Positions 31,444-43,789 of a DNA stretch of 64,000 bases are shown in pieces. Below the pieces are notes generated by a model. The model did not search any database and was not told the origin of the DNA. It worked only from the letters and a program-made list of their open reading frames with translations. A program made the position numbers and the translations under genes. The DNA comes from Malachius bipustulatus (taxonomy: Eukaryota; Arthropoda; Insecta; Coleoptera; Melyridae). Every line of letters starts with the position of its first letter. The first letter of the stretch is position 1. The stretch lies in contig OU342630.1 in NCBI GenBank assembly GCA_910589415.1, positions 1,488,001 through 1,552,000 on the forward strand. Reading direction: 5' to 3'.

Positions 31444-34275
31444 ACATCCATCACAAATTAAATTTATAAGACAGACTTGTAAAAACCTACCAATCTGGAA
31501 GATTTTTAAGGTTAAATACAAATCTGGAACAACTACACCTCGTCACATATGCCTGTGCCACCGCAATTCTAACCCTTAACAAACAGAAAACAATAAACAA
31601 CCACAACAATAAACCGAAAACATTCAAAACGTCAAACTGGAAAATCAGACTGGAGAAAAAAATAGAATTCCTCAGAAAAGAAATCGATAGAACGACACAA
31701 TATCTTAATGGAAACAACAGCAAAAAACTAATAAAACACTTCACTCAGTCAAACTCCAACAAAACAAATGTTACAATAGAAACACTAGAATCAATGAAAC
31801 AAAAGCTCGCACTCTACGCAGCCAGACTAAAACGTTACACCCGATCAAATGACAGGAAAAATCAAAACAATATTTTAAAAAACAGAATGAAAACATTTTA
31901 TCATAATGTGTATAACAAGGCAACATACATCAATATAAAACCACCATCCAAAGAACAGAACAGAATTTTGGAGCAGCATAATATGGTCAAACCCAACCCC
32001 TCATACTGACAAAGCAGACTGGATCAAACAGGAAATACGCACACAGCAGGCCACACCTCAACAAACAGACTACGAAATCACTCGAGAAGAACTAAGCCAC
32101 ACAATCAGAAAAACACAAAACTGGAAGTGCCCAGGCTCGGACAAACAAACTACACAACTACTGGTATAAACAGTTCACTTCAGTGCATAAAAACCTTGCC
32201 AACCAAATAGACAATATAATACAAAACCCACATCTCACACCACGCTTCCTCACAGAGGGCACAACATACATAAAACCTGAAAAACCAACAAACAGAAAAC
32301 CCAGGCAACTACAGAACCATCACACGTGTCTATACACTTTATTACAGCCATCTTGTGTGATAAAATAGAGAATCACCTTACTACAAACAACATTCTCACC
32401 GAAGAACAGAAGGGATGCCAAAGGGGTAGCAAAGGATGTAAGGAATAGCTAATAATAGACACGACCATAATGAAACAAGAAGAAAAAGATAAGAGAAATA
32501 TCCACATTGATTACATAGACTATAAAAAAAACTTTCGACATGATACCACACAGCTGGCTTTCGAAAATCCTGCAGATCTACAAAATACACCCCATAATCG
32601 CACAATTCTTAACAACAATCATGAATAACTGGAGAACAAAAATCATCCTAACCACAAACTCAGAAATCATACAAACCGACCAGATAAATACATATCCGAC
32701 GTGGTATTTTCCAGGGAGATGCATTGGCGCCTTATGGTTTTGCCTCTCTCTGTATCCATTATCAAACACTCTCAGTAACACCAAACTTGGCTACCAAATC
32801 AAACATAACAAACAGAGGTTATCTACATCATAAACCATCTAATGTATATAATAGATGACATTAAAATCTACACATCAACGCAACCACAATTACAACAGTT
32901 ACTCGGAACAATAGAAACAATAACAACAGACATAATAATGGAGTTCGGAGTGGACAAATGCAAAACACTTCACCTGGAAAAGGGGAAACTAACTCAGGAA
33001 CCAAATCATCAAGTACTGAATAATCAAACATTGCAACAACTACACCCTAATGACTTGTATAAATACCTGGGATTTCAACAAATCTTCAAACTTAATCACA
33101 CCGAAATAAAATCACAGCTCCAAGCAGAAGATGAAAAAAGACTAAATCAACTTCTTAAAACACACTTGAACTCCGGAAATCTATTTAAAGCCATCACCAC
33201 TTACGGATCCCCATTCTCACCTACTCATTCGGAATCATCAAATGGTCGACCACAGACCTGGAAAACATTAACATACGAACAAGAACTGCCCTAACGAAAA
33301 ATAGAATACTGCACCCCAACTCATGTAAGGAAAGATTCAACATAAGCAGAAAAGAAGGAGGGAGAGGAATAATAGACCTACATTCACTATATGCGAAACA
33401 ATTGAATTCACTCCAGACATACTTCCGTTCAAAAGAACACAAACTACACAAAGCAATAGTGCATACAGACAAGAACTTCACACCGCTGAATCTTTATTCA
33501 CAAAGGCCAACTGATCAACATCCAAGTACAGTCGCACAAAAAAGAGATATGGTCCTCTAAAGCTCTACATGACAGACACTACAATCATGTCAAAAACACC
33601 AACATTAGAAAAAGCTATCGTATAGATTTTTGGAAAACGGCCTTCTCTTTCCCGAAACCGAAGGCTTTCTTTTTGCCATAAATAACCAAAATTGGTGGCA
33701 GTAATTGCCACCAATAACTACAGAAAGCACATATTAAAATATGCAACAATAGTCCGTGACGCATGTAGAAAATGTCAACAATTTCCAGAGACAATAGATC
33801 ACATCACCTCTGGGTGCAAGCTCCTTGCAGGAACTACATTATACTGATAGACACAACACTGTAGCAAAAATAATACACCAAGTCATTGGACTCCACTACA
33901 ATCTTCATGCAACCTCTCAACCCTACTATAAATACACACCGCAAGCAATACTGGAAAATCGGGATCACAAATTATATTGGGAACTCACCATCCAAACTGA
34001 TAAAACAATCATGCACAATAGGCCAGACATTACGCTTGTCAATAAAAAAGAGCACGTAACATTTATGATTGACATCGCAGTTCCATCAGACTCCAAAGCA
34101 ACGATCTTTAAACATGCAACATCACTCGAAACTTCTTAAATCAAAGAAATCAAACCTGTGCAGACTTGGCCTGAGCCCCTCTGCATGGATAATCTCACCA
34201 GCAATGATGCTGAAAATGAATCGAGAAATAAGAATAATAATAAAAAATTGCCTTTATTTGAAAATTGAAAATAAA
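31444..34275 (+). pseudogene. Decayed LINE with restriction-like endonuclease (R2/R4 group)
   Basis: Coding similarity is scattered over frames. The N-terminal part at about 31600-32000 includes KIRLEKKIEFLRKEIDRTTQ and KQKLALYAARLKRY. The RT catalytic box is YIIDDIKIYTSTQPQLQQLL (about 32842), then FGVDKCKTLHLEKGK and YKYLGF. At 33760-34130 there is a CCHC-type group (CRKCQQFPETIDHITSGC), then NRPDITLVNKKEHVTFMID, which matches a PD-(D/E)xK-type restriction-like endonuclease downstream of RT. This layout separates it from the other LINEs here, which have an N-terminal endonuclease. There are many stops and shifts. It ends near 34275 in an A-rich stretch. Confidence 0.78.
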
Positions 34276-34436
34276 TAATTGATGATTCCAGAATGACCTC
34301 ATTGACAGCTTAGCCATATTTGCTTGGGGGGCAAACCATTTCGTTTGACTCGTTTGATGATTGAATCTTGTCGTTTGTTAACACGGGAGTGTTTTCAAAG
34401 TGTAAGTTGTTAAATTGTGGTTCAATCTATCGAATA

Positions 34437-34570
34437 TGACTCATTTTTGTAGTGTTGTGCGTTCTGAAAGAGATATGGTGTCATTCTTTCGATTTCCTGC
34501 TGCTTTGACCAATAATAGAGGAAACGGACTGTCTGATGAAAGAAGAAATGCATGGATTTATGCTTTGAAA
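34437..34570 (+). pseudogene. THAP-like zinc finger fragment
   Basis: ATG at 34437 opens MTHFCSVVRSERDMVSFFRF, then PAALTNNRGNGLSDERRNAW. This resembles the THAP domain (N-terminal Cys, then F-F-R-F-P, then a W-x-x-A helix). The second zinc Cys expected a few residues after the first is absent, so a small deletion is likely. Similarity stops near 34570, close to where BEL integrase begins on the other strand. It could be a remnant of a THAP-bearing DNA transposon or of a host THAP gene. Confidence 0.55.
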
Positions 34571-34599
34571 TGGGGGACTCTAAGGAGAGTGTTGCGAAT

Positions 34600-37500
34600 G
34601 AGATAAACCGCCGTCGCGTTCGGTTGTCCCCAAGTGCTGTAAAACGCCTAAGCGCAGCGAGGAAGGCCTCCGCGGACAAGTCGGAGGCGACTTCGACGTG
34701 GAGGGCCTTGGTAGCAAAACAAACGAATATGCAGATATAAGCTTTCTGTGTCTTAGAACCACGACGGCGAGATAATAAAATGGAATAAGGACCACCATAA
34801 TCAACTCCTACGATACTGAAAGCTTTAAGTTGGCTTACACGAAGCGATGGAAGATCACCCATAGGAGGGGGAATGCAAGTAGGACGTGTACGGAAACAAC
34901 GGTTGCATTTACTTAGCAAGCCGCGAATTACCTTTCGCGCCGAAAGCACCCAGAAATTCTGTTCAACCAAATACATCGTGGTGTTAACTCCTGAATGAAC
35001 ATTCAGTTCGTGAATATTTTGGATTATCAATTCAGTGAGCTTGTGTTCACCCGGTAAAAGAGCAGGGTGTTTGGTCTCAAAGGGCAAAGTTGCGTTTACC
35101 AAACGACCTCCCACTCTAAGGATTCCCTTGTCATCAATAAAAGGGGATAACCTCTGCAAATATTTTGGTATAGAAGACCCCTGTCGAATCTGAGCAATTT
35201 CAGATTGAAAGGCGACTGATTGCACAGTCTTAACCATAATCAGCAAAGAATGATGCAATTCGGAATAGGTCAACGCTCCGTGCCTCCTACAAGAGTTTGT
35301 ACAATTGTAAATAAAGCGGAAGCAATAAGCAAGAACACGCTGAATCTTAGTTAGAGAGGATACACGAACAAGAAGGTCATCAATCTCCGTCGGAATAATT
35401 TCTGTTAGGAGAGTAATGGTCTTAATTTCTTCTTGGGTATCATTAGAATGTGAAAAATCTGACGGCCACATTGAAGGCGGTTGGCTGAGCCACTGGGGAC
35501 CCGCCCACCAAAGCGAGCATGACAACATCCCTTCGGGAAGGAGACCTCGCGAGGCCGGATCAGCGGGATTATCAGCTGATGGAACATGGCGCCATCGATC
35601 AGGAGGGACAACATCTTGTATGTGACTCACCCTATTGGCCACAAATGTTTTCCATTTGTGTGGGGATTATCGTATCCATGATAGAGCAACGGTAGAGTCA
35701 CTCCATTCGGTAACGTGATTAATCATTAGGCGATCATTAAACGTGGTAAGAATGAAGGATACTAGATCCGACAATAAAGACGCGGCACATAACTCGAGGC
35801 GTGGAATCGATATCCTTTTGAGGGGAGCGACCTTTGATTTGGCCATTATCAACGAAACTTGAATATTACCATAATTGTCCACAAAACGGAAGTATGTTAC
35901 ACAAGCGTAACCAGCCTCAGAGGCATCGAAGAAAGCGTGAAGTTGGCATTCCACGAAAGTAGCAGGCTTTAAACATCTGGGTATTTTCACATGGCTTAGC
36001 TTCGATAGTGAAGCCTTATAAGCTTGCCATTGTGAGCAAATATCAACGGGTGGAGGATCATCCCAATCTAAGCCCAAAGCCCAAAGACGTTGGATCAAAT
36101 GCTTAGCAAAGAATGTAACTGGAGAGAAAAATTCAAGGGGGTCATAAATTCGGGCAATTTCCGAAAGAATCGATCGCTTGGAGCAGTCAGTATTGATTGG
36201 GTTGACCCTAAAAGAAAATGAGTCCAAACTAGCTTGCCATTGAAGGCCTAGAATCTTAACCACCGATTCTGACTCCGGATCGAAGTCAGATGCTTGTGTC
36301 TGACGATGCATTTCAGGGATCCCACTCAACACCTCTGAGTGATTAGATGCCCACTTTCGCAATTCAAAACATCCAAGCTTTAATAGCTGGATCAATTGAT
36401 CTCGCATTTCTATAGTAGAAGCAAGATCGTCAGCACCTAAAGCAAAATCGTCAACGTAAAGGTTGTGATTTATAGCTTCGGCGGCGAGGGGGAATTGATC
36501 CTGGCCCTCATGAGCTAGCTGGAGTAAGCATCGTATAGCCAGATAAGGACTGCTAGAGACGCCATATGTAACAGTACACAAAATGTATGTCTCTATTGCC
36601 TTCTGCGGGTCAAAACGCCAACGAATCAGCTGATAACTACAATGGGATTTTTCAACTGAAATTTGACGGTACATTTGGCGGATGTCGCAGGTGAAGACAT
36701 AAATTGATAGACGAAAAAGCAATAAAATAACCGATATATCGGCTTGCAATTTGCTTCCAGTAAGCAGAGTGCTATTGAGCGAACTTCCGTTATTATCCTT
36801 GGCGGAAGCGTCAAAGACAACACGAATCTTGAAAGAACTACCTTCGGATTTCATAACACAATGGTGAGGTATGAAATAAGCATTAGGATGCGGAGGAGTA
36901 GATGTGAGTTTGGACATGTGTCCAGCGTCTAAGTAATCTTGCATAAAATTATGATACATATCTCGTATCTCAGGTTGCTTCGACAACCTACGTTCAAGAG
37001 CAAGAAGACGGCGATCGGCAATTTCGATGAAACCGTCAAAGGTCGGTAATGATCGAGAGTCCTTGAAGGGCAAGCACACTCCGAAGCGTCCAGAAGGTTC
37101 GCGAAAGTGACTATTTACAAACAAATCTTCCACCTCTTTATCTTCAGGAGCAATAATTGGTTTGACAGAAACCTCCTCAAGACTCCAAAACTGTTTTAAA
37201 GTGTCATTAAGACAGGGCTCATTTGAATTTGAGACAAAAAAGGAATGTGCGGGCGACGCAGATGTCGCTGAAGTTGGACCTAACAAAACCCAACCAAATA
37301 TGGTATTAATAGCAGCAGGTCTATTACCATCGCCAGCTATTACACCCTCCTTGACAATCAGGGTGAAAACATCAGCTCCGAGCAGCATGTCAACGGGACC
37401 AGGGGAATGCCAAGAGGGATCAGCGAGTTTCAAATTGTCAAAGCACGCATCAGCAGATAATGTTATGGTCGGTAAATTCGAACATTTAGATGGTAATACC

Positions 37501-38678
37501 ATTGCAGACACATTAAAACTAATTGGCGAGGGTCCATCGGAGCGAACTGAACAATTCACAACACCGTGTGAAGAAGTTATGGATGTGTGAGCGACACCAA
37601 TGATCGGTGATGACGAAGGAATAAGAGGAAGCGCCAGACGCTTGCGACAACGATCTGTTATGAAACTCGTTTGACTTCCCGAGTCCAAGAGCGCTCTCAA
37701 GGATTGGTAGTTGCCCCATTTATCACGGACTTGTAATCGAACTGTTGCCAATAATACCGATTGAGACAACCCCGAATGCTTTCCTATTGAGAACATAGCA
37801 AGTGAAGGAGAAGCGTTCGTTTTGGAAGCTTGAGCGGGAGACTCAGTAGGAGCCGTATTATTATTCGAACCTCCGTTCATGTCGGAAGATTTAGAGAAAT
37901 GTAGCAATGTGTGATGCTTACCAGCACACTGTCTACATGTGAATGTAGACTGACATGCGGAAAATAAATGCGAATCACTTAGGCAATTGGTGCACCAGCG
38001 TGCGGCCTTAGCGGTTGTGAACCTCTTATGTGGGGACAAATTTACAAACGCATTGCATTTTTTGATAGAATGCGATTTGTCATTGCAATATGAGCAAGAA
38101 GTAATATAACTACTCCTTTGAGACTGCTCGGCAGATGACACCATAAATGTATGTGGCTTGCGTTTGTCTGCAGGGCGCGAATTTGCTTGATTGGGGTCTG
38201 AGGCGTGCTTATTGGACGACCTTGAAGGCATACTCATCTCATGAGTTTCTAAGGCACGACACTGACTAGTCAAAAAACATTTCAGATCGTCAAAACTAGG
38301 AAATTCCTCCTGCGCGTATTTTAACTCAAACCTCTTGCGGGTGGAATCGTCGACCTTGTGAAGTAGCCAATTAAAAAGCGTGAAATCCCACAAATCTAAA
38401 TTAGAGAATTTCTGTAGAGCAGCAATATTCTCATTGAAAGTATTAAGAAGATCCCTTAACGACTGAGTCGAATTTGGTTGACACTTTGACGAGTTAACAA
38501 TCGTATTCCAATAACAGGTCGCCAAGACTCTTTCATTCTGATATCTATCAATCAGTGTGTCATATGCGATCAAATAATTTTCCTCAGTTAACATGGGAAA
38601 ACATGGGAACGGAACAGAGAGCCATCTAAGAAATAGTCGTATTTGTTCGAGACATTTTATAACTGGATAGTTGGTCAT
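34600..38678 (-). pseudogene. BEL/Pao gag-pol polyprotein, one stop, ends truncated
   Basis: One minus-strand frame of about 1,350 codons with a single TAA at 35664-35666. Gag core: LTEENYLIAYDTLIDRYQNE. Three Cys/His groups follow: CSYCNDKSHSIKKC, CTNCLSDSHLFSAC, CRQCAGKHHTLLH. Protease: LLDSGSQTSFI. RT: IRVVFDASAK, FTCDIRQMYRQI, NHNLYVDDFALGADD. RNase H: HAFFDASEAGYACV, ISIPRLELCAA, EWSDSTVALSWIR, the last adjacent to the stop. Integrase: an HHCC region (VHSGVNTT ... CNRCFR) and GVDYGGPY, but similarity ends after SAEAFLAALRRF, so the catalytic core is incomplete. The gag N-terminus is shortened. No LTR was seen. Confidence 0.9.
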
Positions 38679-38969
38679 AAGAGGAGCTTATTATTGTTCA
38701 AGGATTAAATAGTACGCACCATTTACTGTGGCATTTACCGACAAAATAGCGATTAGCGAATACTTTACATAAAACCTGTAATTTTAACCCAAGAGACGAA
38801 GACGACGTACGTAAAAAAAGCAAAGTATCACGATTATTTATTATTAACATTAGACATATTTGTGTATGCCCCCCCACAGAAAATGGCGGACCTATGTCAA
38901 AGTCAGCTGTTCTGAAATGATCAATAGTCTTGAGGGGCAATTTAGCCACCATAATAATACAAGCCAATG
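38679..38969. other. Non-coding between BEL/Pao and LINE-E
   Basis: Nothing recognised. It may contain BEL leader sequence. Confidence 0.35.
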
Positions 38970-40320
38970 CTAACCATTATTACCGAGAAGATATGACTTA
39001 TAGTGCCTCCTCAGATATTGCAATGTGCTGCCTTTAAAAGTATTTGCAATTTTGTTGTATGCAGTGTAGCGGCAGTATAAAATCATTCTCTGTCTGAGGT
39101 AAGGAGAAGAAGATGTGGATAAGACCCTAAAAACTGTCAAACTTATGTGAAATTTAAAAAGACTCGACACCCTCAGCCAACCAAGACCTCTAATTTTCTC
39201 CGACACCCTATCATACTTCCGAAGACCATAGACAAATCGACAACAATAATTCTATATTTTCGGTAACATACATTTTTAGTGACCTGATACAGACACGGGT
39301 AGTATAAAATTAGTCCCTAGTTTAAAATTGACAGCACTAGAGTCTCGCAGAGTTGTTTTCTCAAATAAAAAATTAAGGTATTTCCTGCTTCTATACATAC
39401 AGGCTGATCCCGAAATAGCGGACACGGACAGCACTACAGCATCTATTGTGGATTAAAGATTCTACGTTTTATTTACTGTTTCCTCCAGTATGGATTCCGT
39501 AAGAAGATATGACCACTTTTGTAGAAAATAAAGTCACAACACTGCACTGGAAACCATTCTTCAGGCAGAAAAATAATGAGTAGGTCTACAATACCCAGAT
39601 AGATGTTACCATGAAAACATATGAAATGGAAACACAACAAAGCCCAAAACAATAATCGTTGTGCGGATACAAATTTGATAATATTATTCAAAATCTCAAA
39701 TTCGAACAACGAAGCCACATTGAAAATTTTTGTTGAGCACAGGGAATAAGTAAACTTTGAATGCCTGTAATTCCGTTCCCGATAATAAAAATAATAAAAA
39801 GCAAACACTATCGTTATATTTATGTGAAAACATGTGTTTTGCCGGTGGAGATTGTTTAAATTTGATCGCCATTTCGATTTAAAGTTTAGAAAAAGGACAC
39901 CCTATATCTCGGTAACGAAGCCGAGGAACCCATTTTTGTTTTAAATTTACAGTCTTTCTGAACATCTACCACACCCTGTATTCCGTGTCGGTCATTTCGG
40001 GATCACCCTGTATAACTGCCTCAAAACTAAATATGATTTCCTAATCAACAACGAATGTTTCTCAAACCGTAGCCTACAGTCAAACAATATACCCAGGCTT
40101 CGTTCACCCTGTGAAATCCTGAGTGGATGCCCCTTAACAGTGAGATGCAATTCGGCAAGGATTTCATGAACAATACCAAAATTAGGATTAAAAATAAGAG
40201 TACTGCATTTTTTAGGATTTAGTTTGAGATTGTGGGCGTTAGAAAAGGTTCCAATTGATAAAATATCCTGATTATACACTGACAAGTTACACCGGTCTCG
40301 ATAAAAAGTCAGTAGTCAAA
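38970..40320 (-). pseudogene. LINE-E: Jockey/CR1-type RT C-terminal remnant
   Basis: To the right of the MITE at 39400-40010 the minus strand (40285 to 40013) encodes an RT segment: NAHNLKLNPKKCSTLIFNP and GERSLGILFDCRLRFEKH, typical of the region after the RT palm. To its left (39397 to 38970) the minus strand continues with FVYGLRKYDR-like and RYTAYNKIANTF-type C-terminal sequence over several frames. No RNase H is seen. The upstream palm with YxDD is missing, so the copy is 5'-truncated. Confidence 0.7.
39400..40010. mobile_element. TA-type MITE in LINE-E
   Basis: The element is 611 bp. Ends CAGGCTGATCCCGAAATAGC and TTTCGGGATCACCCTG, with TA on both sides (39398-39399 and 40011-40012). 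The inverted repeat is about 30 bp with a few mismatches. Another ACACCCTGTATT motif lies 40 bp inside the right end. No transposase; the 111-codon frame inside has no family features. Confidence 0.88.
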
Positions 40321-40394
40321 TATTTCCGATACTTTTTAGAGACATGCTCTTGGAAATTACTCCAAAATACGGCAAAGCATTAATACAAAAAAAA

Positions 40395-40695
40395 TCACTC
40401 TGTGTGGCGGAGTTTGGTATTTGGTATTTTAACTAAATGTGAAAAATGGTTTATGTGATCCCAAACACTGAAGCAAGAGGGCTTATTGTATTTCTCAAAT
40501 TATTGAACATTATCCTTGATTAGAAGAGCTCCGTTCCTTTGACAAGGTTCAGCAGTTAGCTAACCAAGGTCTTTTCCGCCAGCAGGCTTCCGGGGTTGAG
40601 TGGTCCCAGGACCGCATAGCGCGTTCGTGTGAGTGCTGGACACTCGAATATCACATGAGAAGCTGTCCTGTCATGTGAAGAATCATCTTCTTTAT
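40395..40695 (-). mobile_element. LINE-C 3' fragment, 5'-truncated
   Basis: On the minus strand the sequence matches the end of LINE-C. It starts in the C-terminal finger (TGCAATAAAGAAGATGATTC, 40676-40695) and passes through the same codons to the stop and the 3' untranslated segment (AACACTGAAGC ... GCCCTCTTGC region). It ends with TACCAAATACCAAA (40396-40412). The abrupt 5' end is the usual result of incomplete reverse transcription. Confidence 0.88.
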
Positions 40696-41200
40696 TGCAA
40701 GTGGGTAACGTTAAAAGCTAGTGTCCTTGAGGTCCGCGGTTCAATTCTCGACGAAAGGGTCATTTGTTTTTTTCAAGGTTTTTTGGAGTGGGTGAGCTTT
40801 GTTAAATTATTTTTTTAGAAAAAATATTCAAAAAAAATTGTTTAAAAAAATTTCCCATTTTTTTACAAAACTATTTTCCAAATGATTTTCTCAAGTCATG
40901 GATAAAATTGTTTTGTTTGCCAGCGAAAATAAAATTTTTCAGCAGTTGTCAACAGTCGACCATAAAAGATATTCGCGTCGCATTAACGGACAAGTATTTA
41001 GACCTTATAACTTTAGTCAATATTGTGTTTGATTTCCTTTTTCTGTTTTACTTTTTTCCTTCAAACGATATTATTTACCGGCAAAGGAATGTATGGTCAA
41101 AGATTGGTCAAGGGTAGAAAGTCAAAAAAAAAGAGAAAAAAATTCAAAAGTTCAATGAAAATTGAAATTTTTATAAATCAATGATTTTTTATGAATAAAT
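40696..41200. other. Non-coding; weak tRNA-like segment
   Basis: 40706-40760 contains GTCCGCGGTTCAATTCTCGA, which resembles a polymerase III B box, but the T-arm does not pair well and no A box is clear. It could be an old SINE head. The rest is AT-rich. Confidence 0.3.
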
Positions 41201-42013
41201 CGTTGTGTATGAATCGTTTTTTTTTTTTCAAACGCGAAGAAAAAATCGAAACTACGACTTTTTAAACGTCAAAATTGGAAAATCGCTAGCAAAAATCGGT
41301 CACTTTGTTAAAATCGTGGCGCCACCATTTTTTAAATTTAAGCGACAAAAATTGATAATTCCGACAAAGCAACTCTCTCGCTACCTCGGAAAAATGATCC
41401 TCAAGTTCCGGTGCTCGAAAATCGCGAAGATGTCAAAAAAACGCCAATTGGTCCATAATGTAATAATTGACAACCTCCTCGAAATTTCTCCTTACCCTTT
41501 TCGCATGCCCAAATTTGGCATTATATTTTGGAATAGATATTTTTAGAGCAAATTTCACAAAATAATGTTTCCTAGCAATTGAGTTTACGATATACGTACC
41601 GATTTTATTGAATATTGGGGATTAGCAGAAAGTGACCTAAGTCAGGTTATTGGTCATTTTAGGTCAAGTTAGGTTTTTTACCTGCCTGAACTTTCAAGAA
41701 AATGGAATAAGCAAGGACTAAGAAAAAAAAAGGATTTAAAAAAATTGCTATTTGGCGGCCCCTCGAAAGTAATCCTTGTCTTGAAATTCTTGCGTGACTT
41801 ATTTGTAGCTTGATGTATTTTGGAATAGAAACTTATAGAATTTTATTGACATTGACAAACTATTACAAAAATTACACCAATTCTATATCACAAATGTAAG
41901 TAATTAAAATGAATCTGGCAACGTTGCATAACAATATGTTTATTGATTCTAGGAATCTGTCAATTTAGCGAATTTAATGGACATTGAACTCTAATTTTTG
42001 GTAAATTTTATGA
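41201..42013 (+). repeat. 0.8-kb direct repeat, copy 1
   Basis: Closely similar to 43790-44620 in the same orientation, for example CAAACGCGAAGAAAAAATCG near the start and GTGACCTAAGTCAGGTTATT in the middle. There is scattered substitution and several small indels. No convincing coding sequence; a 113-codon frame at 41205 is not supported by copy 2. Family unknown. Confidence 0.85.
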
Positions 42014-42265
42014 CCAAAACCACCGGATGCAGAAGAAAATCATTTTTTATCTGTCAGAAAATGTTTTAAACATAAATTATTCAGTTTTTGTTTGTAATAA
42101 AATAATAATTTATATATTTTAAAATAGCTTTTTTTAATGATGTAGGGGGGCGTGAGAGAAAAAGTTTAGGAACTATCCCAAAATGTATTATGGGTCAAGA
42201 GAAAAAGAAGATAGGGGCATTGAAAAGAGAAAAAAATATAATTTAGGTAAGTTAAATATAACAGG
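42014..42265. other. Non-coding AT-rich spacer
   Basis: Nothing recognised; it precedes the GC-rich candidate exon. Confidence 0.4.
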
Positions 42266-42454
42266 TGAGTTTTTCACCTCATAGGTACCATACGTCCGGT
42301 CGCGTTCACGTCCCGAGTCTATCTGTCCTCCTCGACGCTTTCTTCCAGGTGCGCGTCGTAGGTCGCGCCTACTTTTCCGTCCAATACTGAGGGCTCGGCG
42401 TCGATATCGCCTAATAAGGAGCTCCACGTCAACCTCTGGGTTCCACACAGACAT
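42266..42454 (-). CDS. Candidate arginine-rich exon, unknown function
   Basis: A short CpG- and GC-rich island in AT-rich surroundings. The minus strand is open from ATG 42454 (MSVWNPEVDVELLIRRYRRR) for about 60 codons, very rich in Arg. It then reaches TATGAG followed by GTGAAA, a possible splice donor near 42270. No family is recognised. The composition and possible donor suggest a first coding exon or an exapted repeat, but the same bias could occur by chance in a GC-rich repeat. Confidence 0.3.
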
Positions 42455-43337
42455 TTTTCGTGCGCGAAGTGCACCTCTCAGGTGTCATCTATTTTACGAG
42501 CCAAGGGTCTGTGAATTTACATGCAATACTTTAAAGAAAAAGGTCGATAAGAATCTTAGCCCAAGAAAACAATTATATTTTCGATGTAAGGTACGCGGGT
42601 ACTGGTGGATAATACTTCACTCCGAATTTTAGGAAAATTTCTACATAGGAAGGAAGCTTACCTTAAAACAAATCGATTTAAGCAAAAGAAATTTGCGAAT
42701 CCTTTGTAGAATTTTGAAAAAAACGAATTTTTAACTCGATTTTTTCATTTCATCAGCAGTTTTCTCGCTCCAATATTTCCAGTTTTGTGCGTACTAGGAG
42801 TGCTTTCACTTATCTAGTAAGATTACTAAAGGTTCTACGAAAGCATATTTACCAGTTTTATGTTTTCATTCAGTCAAATTACTTGAAACAAGGAATTTTA
42901 AAAGTGCGGTGTTTTTGGATTTTGTTCTATTATGTTACTTGAAATTTTATAACCTCACTTCAAACGAAAAATGAAATTTAAACTTAATAAATTCGTTAAT
43001 TCGTTCATTCATTCTTCTGTACAGCATGTCAACTGTCAAAAAATAGCTGAAAGATGTTTCTGCGCTGTTGCCATGTTATTTTTATTTAATTTTACCATAT
43101 TTTAAAAGATAACCAAACTATCTTTAGAAAGTTTATTGACGTATCTGTCTACTATTTTAAATGTAGGTAACTAGTGGGAATTATTACACTTATTTATTAA
43201 TTTTCTATTTTGTTATTAAATGATGATGAAAAACAAAACTCTATTTATTGCAAAAGATAGGTACTTTGAGATTGGGAAGCTTTTTTTATTTGTTTTTGTA
43301 GAAAAAATATTTAAAAATATTTTTTTTTTTTAATTGA

Positions 43338-43767
43338 AACTGTCTATTGAAAAACAACTTTGATGCGAAAAGTTCGGGTCTTTTGGTCGGGCCAGGTATA
43401 ATCTCCCTTTAATACGTTCCGTTGTTATTAGGCAAAGTGAGGAGGGATCGCGTGAGGATAGGAAAGAAACACGATGGTGGGCCGCGTTAGCGGCCCAACA
43501 ATGGTCGCTTGCGGTCATTTTTATTGTTTATGCAATCCTGGAATCCACACACCAACTGTCTACTGAAAAACAACTTTTATGCGAAAAGTTCGCGTCTTTT
43601 GGTCGGGACAGGTATAATCTATCTTTAATACGTTCCGTTGTCATCAGGCCAAGTGAGTAGGGATCGAGTGAGGGCGGGGCGGAGACACGATGCGTTCCGC
43701 GCTAGCGGCACGCACGAAGGCCGCCGTTGCTGCCATTATTATGTTTTTTTATGCAATCTTGGAATTG
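43338..43767 (+). repeat. 216-bp unit, two tandem copies
   Basis: Units 43338-43553 and 43554-43767 start AACTGTCTATTGAAAAACAA and AACTGTCTACTGAAAAACAA. Both share TCTTTTGGTCGGG-x-CAGGTATAATCT and TTTAATACGTTCCGTTGT. They are GC-richer than their surroundings near the ends. Unit 2 leads directly into copy 2 of the 0.8-kb repeat. Confidence 0.9.
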
Positions 43768-43789
43768 GAAAATCTTCATTCACTTACTA

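Noticed and set aside
39473..39808. 111-codon minus-strand frame
   Set aside because: It lies inside a TA-type MITE, has biased hydrophobic composition and no domain features.
40706..40760. tRNA gene suggested by a B-box-like GGTTCAATTCT
   Set aside because: The T-arm does not pair and no A box, anticodon arm or acceptor stem is evident; at most a SINE relic.
41205..41546. 113-codon plus-strand frame
   Set aside because: It is not preserved in the 0.8-kb repeat copy at 43790, which has frame-changing differences.
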